From: Psychromonas sp030397575
GTDB lineage: Bacteria > Pseudomonadota > Gammaproteobacteria > Enterobacterales > Psychromonadaceae
Reading direction: 5' to 3' (one strand)
DNA: 64,000 bases
Assembly (NCBI RefSeq): GCF_046250175.1
Contig: NZ_CP176468.1
Shown: piece after piece, positions 53,873 through 60,015 of the stretch
Position numbering within the stretch: position 1 is the stretch's first letter
How the letters are laid out: the number at the start of each line of letters is the position of its first letter
Made by a program: the position numbers and the translations under genes
Notes under the pieces: generated by a model
What the model saw: only the letters and a program-made list of their open reading frames with translations
The model's database searches: none
What the model was told of the DNA's origin: nothing

Positions 53873-53925
53873 CCAAAAAAAAGCCTGAACAAGCACTTAA
53901 CATAGAGAGTGTTCAGGCTTTTTTA
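53873..53925 (-). terminator. Terminator copy 2 of the tRNA locus
   Basis: GCCTGAAC / GTTCAGGC stem flanked by A- and T-runs, with a 24-nt loop; related to the terminator at 54104-54139 and probably duplicated with it. Confidence 0.75.
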
Positions 53926-53928
53926 ATG

Positions 53929-54077
53929 TGGCTCCTCTTGCTGGGCTTGAACCAGCGATACACGGATTAACAGTCCGTTGTATTGATTTCGACACCATTT
54001 ATAGTCTTCAACCAAGCGATGCTTATTACAACCCAATAACAGTGCTCAAATGGCTCTACCAACTAAGCTAAAGAGGA
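53929..54077 (-). pseudogene. Degenerate tRNA-Asn unit b (3' part, 54-nt segment, 5' half)
   Basis: 53929-53980 is a tRNA-Asn lacking its 5' 24 nt (one base changed in the variable region). 53981-54034 is the same non-tRNA segment as in unit a. 54035-54077 is a 43-nt 5' tRNA half, the same length as the halves in the intact array. The unit can equally be read as a whole tRNA with a 73-nt insert between the D-stem and the anticodon stem. Unlikely to give a functional tRNA. Confidence 0.8.
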
Positions 54078-54103
54078 ATAAAATTTAACACTAAAAATTT
54101 TCC

Positions 54104-54139
54104 AAAAAAAAAGCCTGAACATCACGTTCAGGCTTTTTT
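54104..54139 (-). terminator. Terminator of the tRNA-Asn array
   Basis: Nine As, then GCCTGAAC-ATCAC-GTTCAGGC, then six to seven Ts. It lies 5 bp beyond the 3' end of the last intact tRNA in the direction of transcription. Confidence 0.92.
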
Positions 54140-54143
54140 AATG

Positions 54144-54219
54144 TGGCTCCTCTTGCTGGGCTTGAACCAGCGACACACGGATTAACAGTCCGTTGCTCTA
54201 CCAACTGAGCTAAAGAGGA
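54144..54219 (-). tRNA. tRNA-Asn (GTT), copy 1
   Basis: A 76-nt cloverleaf with encoded CCA. Read on the minus strand: acceptor TCCTCTT / AAGAGGA, D-stem GCTC/GAGC, anticodon stem with loop CTGTTAA (GTT, Asn), T-arm CTGG-TTCAAGC-CCAG. All stems pair. Identical to the three other intact copies; last before the terminator. Confidence 0.97.
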
Positions 54220-54253
54220 ATTGTAGTTTTTTCCACTGATTAATCTTAAATGA

Positions 54254-54296
54254 ATTAACAGTGTCTCTACCGCTCTACCAACTGAGCTAAAGAGGA
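54254..54296 (-). pseudogene. 5' half-tRNA unit h1
   Basis: 43 nt: acceptor 5' strand, D-arm and anticodon 5' side ending CTGTTAAT; no T-arm or acceptor 3' strand. The anticodon segment pairs with the downstream spacer (hairpin 54234-54263: CACTGTTAAT / ATTAATCAGTG with one bulge). Confidence 0.85.
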
Positions 54297-54355
54297 ATTG
54301 TAACTTTTAAAGTCCTTAGACTTGTTAAACTCAAAATATTCAGTTTAACTAAATG

Positions 54356-54431
54356 TGGCTCCTCTTGCTGGGCTTGAACCAGCGACACACGGATTAACAG
54401 TCCGTTGCTCTACCAACTGAGCTAAAGAGGA
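54356..54431 (-). tRNA. tRNA-Asn (GTT), copy 2
   Basis: 76 nt with encoded CCA, identical to copy 1. It opens a 367-bp unit (tRNA, three half-tRNAs, spacer) that is repeated at 54723. Confidence 0.97.
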
Positions 54432-54465
54432 ATTGTATTTTTTTCCACTGATTAATCTTAAATGA

Positions 54466-54664
54466 ATTAACAGTGTCTCTATCGCTCTACTAACTGAGCT
54501 AAAGAGGATTGTAATTTTCTGTCACTTGTTAATCTAACAATCGATTAACAGTGTCTCTATTGCTCTACTAACCAAGCTAAAGAGGATTGTAATTTTCTGT
54601 CACTTGTTAATCTAACAACCGATTAACAGTGTCTCTATCGCTCTATCAACTGAGCTAAAGAGGA
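54466..54664 (-). pseudogene. Three 5' half-tRNA units h2-h4
   Basis: Half-units at 54466-54508, 54544-54586 and 54622-54664, with an exact 78-bp period. Each is 43 nt. The D-stem stays paired even in the most changed unit, where GCTT/GAGC uses a U-G pair. The following spacers pair with the anticodon segment: h2 with ATTAATCAGTG, h3 and h4 with GATTAACAAGTG. Confidence 0.85.
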
Positions 54665-54722
54665 TTGTAACTTTTAAAGTCCTTAGACTTGTTAAACTCA
54701 AAATATTCAGTTTAACTAAATG

Positions 54723-54798
54723 TGGCTCCTCTTGCTGGGCTTGAACCAGCGACACACGGATTAACAGTCCGTTGCTCTACCAACTGAGCTAAAGAGGA
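54723..54798 (-). tRNA. tRNA-Asn (GTT), copy 3
   Basis: 76 nt with encoded CCA, identical to the other copies; exactly 367 bp from copies 2 and 4. Confidence 0.97.
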
Positions 54799-54831
54799 AT
54801 TGTAGCTTTTCCACTGATTAATATTAAATGA

Positions 54832-55030
54832 ATTAACAGTGTCTCTATCGCTCTACCAACTGAGCTAAAGAGGATTGTAATTTTCTCTCACTTGTTAATC
54901 TAACAATCGATTAACAGTGTCTCTATTGCTCTACTAACCAAGCTAAAGAGGATTGTAAGTTTGTCTCACTTGTTAATCTAACAATCGATTAACAGTGTCT
55001 CTATTGCTCTACTAACCAAGCTAAAGAGGA
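54832..55030 (-). pseudogene. Three 5' half-tRNA units h5-h7
   Basis: Half-units at 54832-54874, 54910-54952 and 54988-55030, again with a 78-bp period. The block is the counterpart of h2-h4 in the second 367-bp unit, with scattered base differences, so the duplication is not brand new. Confidence 0.85.
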
Positions 55031-55089
55031 TTGTAACTTTTAAAGTCCTTGGACTTGTTAAACTCAAAATATTCAAATTTAACTAAATG

Positions 55090-55165
55090 TGGCTCCTCTT
55101 GCTGGGCTTGAACCAGCGACACACGGATTAACAGTCCGTTGCTCTACCAACTGAGCTAAAGAGGA
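55090..55165 (-). tRNA. tRNA-Asn (GTT), copy 4
   Basis: 76 nt with encoded CCA, identical to the other copies. First intact tRNA after the promoter. Confidence 0.97.
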
Positions 55166-55198
55166 ATTGTGGTTTTTCCACTGATTAATCTTAAATGA

Positions 55199-55241
55199 AT
55201 TAACAGTGTCTCTATCGCTCTACCAACTGAGCTAAAGAGGA
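55199..55241 (-). pseudogene. 5' half-tRNA unit h8
   Basis: 43 nt, the first tRNA-derived unit of the transcript. The anticodon segment can pair with the spacer before copy 4 (CACTGTTAAT / ATTAATCAGTG). Confidence 0.85.
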
Positions 55242-55362
55242 ATTTCAATTTTTAATCTTTATAACTAAAAGGTATTATCTAGCCCTTTATCATATCAATT
55301 CATTTAATAAATGAAAGGATAACTAAACAATATTTTGTTTGAGTCATCTTAAAGACGGGCGC

Positions 55363-55391
55363 AGTATATTTTTTGCAGTTAATCATGTCAA
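55363..55391 (-). promoter_or_regulatory. Stable-RNA promoter of the tRNA-Asn array
   Basis: On the minus strand TTGACA (55386-55391), a 17-bp spacer and TATACT (55363-55368), followed by a G+C-rich discriminator GCGCCCG (55356-55362). This is the textbook layout of stringently controlled tRNA/rRNA promoters. No other such promoter was seen inside the array. Confidence 0.9.
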
Positions 55392-55487
55392 CAAAAAAGG
55401 AGGATAAAAAAATTGGTTGCTGATAAATCAAACAACCAATCACAAATATTACCTAACCTGCTTTTTTATTGTGCAATATCAATCAGA

Positions 55488-56231
55488 TTAAATATCCCAC
55501 TTAATGCTGTCGTGGAGTTTTTCTTGCATCATTTCAAGTGGCTCATCTGGCTCACCAACAATCACGATATTGGCTTTCCCCATTTTTTCAGACATACCTT
55601 TCAAGTGTTCATTACTAAACTCGGCGGCAGGTGTGAACTTACCTTTTTCTGGCACTACAAAGACAGTAACGCGACCTTTTTCACCTTTTAGTATCATATG
55701 TAATGCTGAAGTCCCTTTAAAACTACAGTAGTTTACAAACATGATTTCACCTAAGCCCTCTTTAGCTTGCCCACCATACACTGCGAGTTTGGCATTCACC
55801 GCTTGTAAGCTTGCATTCTCATTAGCCTTAGCTGTTAAAAAGTATTCGTTTTTAACCATCTCTAACGCAACATTGCCTATACTTTCAGGGGCTTGCTCAA
55901 CGGCTGCAACTTCTACAGGTGGGGTAACCGTTTTTTGTATAAGCGGTATACTTAAGCCGATAACAAAAGCCACAGAAGCAGCAATAGCGATATGCCATCG
56001 AGCACTAATATTTTTATCACGCTCTAACGCAAAACTTTGCTCTAACATGATTTTATCAGCCAAATCATCTGGTACATCAACCTTTAAACTATCTTTTAAT
56101 AACTTATCGAATGCTTTGCCATCATCGACTAATTTTTTTGATGAATCAGAAGACATAGCTCTCTCTAAGAATTCTTCTGATTTATCGTTAGGTGTTGCTA
56201 TCGCTGTATGACGAAATAAAATATCATCCAT
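55488..56231 (-). CDS. DUF3379 family anti-sigma factor-like membrane protein
   Basis: 247 residues. A cytoplasmic N-terminal part (SEEFLERAMSSDSSKKLVDDGKAFDKLLKDSLKVDVPDDLADKIM has the DUF3379 pattern), one membrane helix (about 80-101, HIAIAASVAFVIGLSIPLI) and a periplasmic domain. DUF3379 genes regularly follow an ECF sigma gene. It overlaps the sigma gene by 8 bp. It probably binds and holds the sigma factor at the membrane; the signal is unknown. Confidence 0.87.
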   Translation of the reverse strand: MDDILFRHTAIATPNDKSEEFLERAMSSDSSKKLVDDGKAFDKLLKDSLKVDVPDDLADKIMLEQSFALERDKNISARWHIAIAASVAFVIGLSIPLIQKTVTPPVEVAAVEQAPESIGNVALEMVKNEYFLTAKANENASLQAVNAKLAVYGGQAKEGLGEIMFVNYCSFKGTSALHMILKGEKGRVTVFVVPEKGKFTPAAEFSNEHLKGMSEKMGKANIVIVGEPDEPLEMMQEKLHDSIKWDI

Positions 56232-56787
56232 GCGCTTCTCCGGTATTATTAATTTCTACTTTTAAATTAGTTTTAAGTAGATTTTTGGCTCTAAATAACC
56301 GTGTTAACACGGTATTTTTATTTAAATCTAATTGAACCGCTATTTCCTCAGCTGTAAAACCAGCTATTAACTGTAATAACAAAGGTTCTTTATAGTCTGC
56401 TGGTAAAGCGGCTATTTTTTGTTGAATCAGTTCTTTGTCATATGGACTTGTATCTTCTTCTGCTGCGACCTCATAATCATCGATATCAACTAACGACAAC
56501 TGCTTACGCTCGAAGCGTCTTGCATTCTCACGTCTTAATATCGTAAACAACCAAGCTTTCGCTGATTTATCATCAAGCAAACTATCGATGCTTTTCCATG
56601 CACGTAAGCAAGTTTCTTGCACTAAATCCTGAGCTACCTCAGAATCACGGCAAACCCATAATGCGTAGCGATATAGATCTGCGCTATAAACATTAACTAA
56701 TGATTCATATCGTTTCTGTTTTCTATTCATATCCTTAATGACCGAGGATGCAGAACTTTTATTTCGTTTAGATTTAAAAAAATTCAT
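56224..56787 (-). CDS. ECF-family RNA polymerase sigma factor
   Basis: 187 residues from the ATG at 56785-56787, preceded by AAAGGA; an internal Met at residue 20 is an alternative. Region 2: YRYALWVCRDSEVAQDLVQETCLRAWKSIDSL with AKAWLFTILRRENARRFER. Region 4: ALPADYKEPLLLQLIAGFTAEEIAVQLDLNKNTVLTRLFRAKNLLK. Translationally coupled to the DUF3379 gene. Target genes are not known. Confidence 0.93.
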   Translation of the reverse strand: MNFFKSKRNKSSASSVIKDMNRKQKRYESLVNVYSADLYRYALWVCRDSEVAQDLVQETCLRAWKSIDSLLDDKSAKAWLFTILRRENARRFERKQLSLVDIDDYEVAAEEDTSPYDKELIQQKIAALPADYKEPLLLQLIAGFTAEEIAVQLDLNKNTVLTRLFRAKNLLKTNLKVEINNTGEAHG

Positions 56788-57117
56788 TATTTTCCTTTAA
56801 TACTTACCCTACCCCTAACTCACAAGTGGATATCTGATATTTAGCTTATTGCTATATTGATGAAGGGGGTTGTTTTAACAATACAAATAGTACTTAACAA
56901 AAGATTATACTCTATTATTGAATAGTTCGAGGAAGTAGGCAAACAGAAGTCGTTTTAAACCTATGAAAACTTAATTTATAACTCACTACATGATAGATAA
57001 TAGGTAATTTGAACACATTATTTTGTATTGGTTCCTATACAAAGGGAAAACTATCAACTCTCGGCTATCAATGAAGCTTAATTAGACATTACAAATGTAT
57101 AATCAACTCGCACTTGT
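56788..57117. other. Region upstream of the ECF sigma gene
   Basis: 330 bp without a recognised gene; presumably the sigma gene promoter, possibly autoregulated. Confidence 0.4.
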
Positions 57118-57565
57118 TCACCATTGACTAATAAGTCTATCTGTAACTGCATTAACATATTTTTTCAGCGCAGGCTCCCACCTTGCTTTATAAATAGTAA
57201 TATCGTTTACTTTTCCATGTTCTTCAAGTACTGGTTCAATCGGGATTTTATCAGTAAATCCTCGCTCACTTACTCATTGAACGTTACTGACTAACCAATC
57301 TTTATTGTGGCTATGTAAAGTTAGTTGATACCACTCTTCAGGCACAATTTCCCCCTTCTAGATAGTCAAAAATAAAGTCGCCAACAGAGGATTGATAAAT
57401 ACAAGGTTCTGTCAAGTCACATATATTTGAATAAGGATTTAAAGTAACCTCAAGCTTATTTTGATCTTGATTCATCTCTTCAAAACTAATCGTCCTCCAA
57501 ACAAATAATCCTATTAACAAGGTAAGCATAATTAACAATTGAATTAACCTGTTTGGTGTAAGCAT
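57118..57565 (-). pseudogene. Frameshifted small membrane-protein gene
   Basis: The first frame gives 75 residues: a signal anchor (IQLLIMLTLLIGLFVW), then ICDLTEPCIYQ and FIFDYLEGG. At a run of five Gs (about 57353-57357) removal of one G would continue the protein as EIVPEEWYQLTLHSHNKDWLVSNVQ, and after an in-frame TGA (57274-57276) as VSERGFTDKIPIEPVLEEHGKVNDITIYKARWEPALKKY. Total length is 448 bp (3 x 149 + 1), fitting one added base plus one nonsense change. Family unknown. The neighbourhood of fnr suggests a respiratory or redox role, unproven. Confidence 0.75.
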
Positions 57566-57854
57566 TAGTATCCCTTAATATTTTTCATTCAATATAATGA
57601 TATTTCGCTCAGTATAATAACAGCGAAAGGAGCGTTACTAACAATTCATTAAGTCATTTTATTATTAATGCTCTAAGCTTATTTATTAAATAGCCTTAAC
57701 CAGCCCGCTTGCTCATTAAAGCAAGTCATCATCAGTGAATAATGCGAAGTCTGAACATATAAAGCGTCTTTTTGTACTGAATTCTTTATAAACTCTCATC
57801 TCGATAACAACTTTTCTATTAACCATTTTAAAGGTACTGTAGAAGGTGCTAGTA
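57566..57854. other. Divergent region upstream of fnr
   Basis: About 290 bp; apart from the FNR box at its right end nothing specific was recognised. Confidence 0.4.
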
Positions 57855-57868
57855 TTAATGTAAATCAA
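57855..57868 (+). promoter_or_regulatory. FNR box in front of fnr
   Basis: TTAATGTAAATCAA matches TTGAT-N4-ATCAA with one difference. It lies 20 bp before the fnr ATG, where bound FNR would block transcription, implying negative autoregulation as in E. coli. Confidence 0.7.
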
Positions 57869-57887
57869 TACTAACTAAGAGTTGAAT

Positions 57888-58625
57888 ATGGATAAAAGTA
57901 ATGTGAGTCGTGTACAAATCGGAGCTTGTGCAATTCATTGTCAAGATTGTAGTATTAGCCAGTTATGTATCCCTTACTCCCTCAACGAAACTGAATTAGA
58001 ACGTTTAGATACTATTATTGAACGTAAAAAGCCTATCCAAAAAGGGAATGAGATTTTTAAAGCTGGTGAACCAATGAAATGCCTCTATGCGATTCGCTCT
58101 GGTACATTAAAATCTTATACTATTACAGAGCAAGGCGATGAACAGATTACAGCCTTTCATCTAGCAGGCGACTTAGTAGGATTTGATGGAATCGGCTCAG
58201 GGCATCACCCAAGCTTTGCACAAGCTTTAGAAACAGCTATGATCTGCGAAATTCCTTATGACACGCTTGATAGTTTATCAACATCAATGCCGAAGCTAAG
58301 ACAACAGATATTACGCTTAATGAGTAATGAAATAGTAGAAGATCAAAGCATGATACTGTTATTGTCTAAAAAGAATGCAGAAGAGAGATTAGCTTCTTTT
58401 ATCAATAACCTTTCTGTACGTTATGCTGCACGCGGTTTTTCACCAAAAGAATTCAGACTCTCAATGACACGTGGTGATATCGGTAATTACCTAGGATTAA
58501 CCGTTGAAACAATCAGTCGATTATTAGGCCGATTCCAAAAAAGTGGCATGATTGCAGTAAAAGGTAAATATATTACAGTATTAGATAATGCACAGCTTTC
58601 TGAACTAGCTGGCTCTACATCATAA
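57888..58625 (+). CDS. fnr: Fumarate/nitrate reduction regulator Fnr (EtrA)
   Basis: 245 residues from the ATG at 57888. The [4Fe-4S] ligands Cys18, Cys21 and Cys27 (HCQDCSISQLC) have the spacing of E. coli FNR, with a fourth Cys in AMICEIPYD. The cyclic-nucleotide-like fold follows, and the DNA-recognition helix LTVETISRLLGRFQK includes the E..SR contacts that read TTGAT. The oxygen-sensing switch for anaerobic respiration. Followed by uspE, as in many gammaproteobacteria. Confidence 0.97.
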   Translation: MDKSNVSRVQIGACAIHCQDCSISQLCIPYSLNETELERLDTIIERKKPIQKGNEIFKAGEPMKCLYAIRSGTLKSYTITEQGDEQITAFHLAGDLVGFDGIGSGHHPSFAQALETAMICEIPYDTLDSLSTSMPKLRQQILRLMSNEIVEDQSMILLLSKKNAEERLASFINNLSVRYAARGFSPKEFRLSMTRGDIGNYLGLTVETISRLLGRFQKSGMIAVKGKYITVLDNAQLSELAGSTS

Positions 58626-58643
58626 TTTTTTAAATACTGAGTT

Positions 58644-58676
58644 AACCAGAAGGTTAATAACTACTTCTGGTTATTT
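58644..58676 (+). terminator. Terminator of fnr
   Basis: AACCAGAAG-GTTAATAACTA-CTTCTGGTT stem followed by ATTTCC. Confidence 0.75.
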
Positions 58677-58762
58677 CCATTACCAATACATTGACGATCT
58701 AGTAGGCATTAAGTACAGGAAAATGCTTTATATTAAACAATAAAATTAACCACTTAAGTTAG

Positions 58763-58778
58763 TGTGATTGGTATCACT
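58763..58778 (+). promoter_or_regulatory. CRP/FNR-like site upstream of uspE
   Basis: TGTGA-TTGGTA-TCACT is a good CRP half-site pair (16 bp). The inner TGAT/ATCA also resembles an FNR dyad, so either protein may bind. It lies about 65-80 bp before the uspE start. Confidence 0.6.
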
Positions 58779-58840
58779 ACCTATTTAGCGACATTTATTC
58801 TAGATTATATGCTAGTGATTTCTAAAAATTGGAGGCTAAC

Positions 58841-59782
58841 ATGCTTAAATATAATAATATTTTAGTTTATATCGATCCAACAAAAGAACAACAACCCGCG
58901 CTACAAAGAGCAATTGAAATAGCTCAAAAAAACAAAAGCACTAAAATTACGCTATTTCTCTCCTGTTATGACTTAACCTATGAAATGACTTCCCTAAGCT
59001 CTGCTGAAGAGCGTCAAGTAATGCAATCGTTGGTCATTAAAGAAAATCAAGAGTGGTTAGATACTCTCGCCGAACCATATCGTGTAGAAGGCTTTGCCAT
59101 TGGCTGTCAGGTACACTGGCATAACCGTCCTTTTCAAGCTGCGATTCAACTCATCTTAAGAGAAGGATATGATTTATTAATTAAATCAACACACCCGCAT
59201 TCACGTCTCAGCGCAATATTATTTACACCTACAGACTGGAACTTATTACGTAAATGCCCTATTCCATTATTGTTGGTAAAAGCAAAATCGTGGCCAGAGA
59301 ACGGTAATATTCTTTGTGCAATTGATTGCAAAAGTGTCGAAGATGAAACGCACCACAGTTTGAATGAAGCCATTCTGACTGAAGCCAGTGATATTGCACA
59401 AATGATAAAGTCTAATATTCACGTAGTAAATGCTTACCCAAGCCCTCCCATGAATATAATGATGGAGTTACCTGAATTTGATCCCATCCATTATGAAGAT
59501 GGGTTGAAAAAGTTCCACCAGAAAACACTCAATGACTATGCGAATAAATACCAGATTGACCCTGGAAATATTCATCTTGAACAGGGGTTACCTGAGGATG
59601 TGATCAGTGACGTTGCTCAAGAGATTAAAGCAGAGTTAGTCATTTTAGGTACTGTTGGTCGATCTGGTTTAGGCTTAACATTATTAGGACATACCGCAGA
59701 ACAAGTTATTGATAAGTTAGACAGTGATTTATTGGCTCTAAAACCAAAAGGGTTTATTAGCCCTATTAAAATAGACGAATAA
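58841..59782 (+). CDS. uspE: Universal stress protein UspE
   Basis: 313 residues from the ATG at 58841 (GGAG site; four more codons upstream are open). Two tandem Usp domains: the first starts YNNILVYIDPTKEQQPALQRAIEIA, and the second, from about 145, ends with the ATP-binding-like GTVGRSGLGLTLLGHTAEQVIDKL. The length and the position right after fnr are those of UspE. Confidence 0.94.
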   Translation: MLKYNNILVYIDPTKEQQPALQRAIEIAQKNKSTKITLFLSCYDLTYEMTSLSSAEERQVMQSLVIKENQEWLDTLAEPYRVEGFAIGCQVHWHNRPFQAAIQLILREGYDLLIKSTHPHSRLSAILFTPTDWNLLRKCPIPLLLVKAKSWPENGNILCAIDCKSVEDETHHSLNEAILTEASDIAQMIKSNIHVVNAYPSPPMNIMMELPEFDPIHYEDGLKKFHQKTLNDYANKYQIDPGNIHLEQGLPEDVISDVAQEIKAELVILGTVGRSGLGLTLLGHTAEQVIDKLDSDLLALKPKGFISPIKIDE

Positions 59783-59800
59783 TCTTAATACTATTTGATA

Positions 59801-59960
59801 ACACCAATTACATTAAATAAGTGAGCTAAATTTTGCATAGGAAAAATGACTTAATTTAAGGTGCAAGTTGAGCATTTAGAAGATTAACTTGGTTATTCGT
59901 ATGTCGGAGAGTTAGCGACAAAAGTTAATTTTTAATAGTTGTTCATTTAGCAACTTATAA
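59801..59960 (+). repeat. Dispersed intergenic repeat, copy 3
   Basis: Begins ACACCAATTACATTAAATAA and aligns in order with 17085-17225 and 28283-28460. It lies between uspE and its terminator. Confidence 0.6.
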
Positions 59961-59965
59961 TAAAG

Positions 59966-59998
59966 AAATAGGCTCTGTTAACAAAAAAGAGCCTATTT
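59966..59998. terminator. Convergent terminator of uspE and the chemoreceptor gene
   Basis: AAATAGGCTC / GAGCCTATTT, a perfect 10-bp stem with a 13-nt loop. Confidence 0.8.
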
Positions 59999-60015
59999 AA
60001 TGTATATAGTTGTTA

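Noticed and set aside
53981..54053. A 73-nt intron in a tRNA-Asn gene.
   Set aside because: The right 19 nt belong to a half-tRNA unit of the standard 43-nt length, the insertion is not in the anticodon loop, and it is far too short for a group I intron.
54254..55241. Regular 43-nt repeats with about 35-nt spacers look like a CRISPR array.
   Set aside because: The repeats are clearly the 5' half of tRNA-Asn, the spacers are themselves repeated, and there are no cas genes.
55741..56211. A 156-codon plus-strand frame opposite the DUF3379 gene.
   Set aside because: Shadow of the anti-sigma gene; it lacks a plausible start and is Ser/Ala-rich antisense.
57274..57276. In-frame TGA as a selenocysteine codon.
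   Set aside because: The gene also has a frameshift upstream, the position is not next to a redox motif, and no hairpin typical of SECIS was evident.
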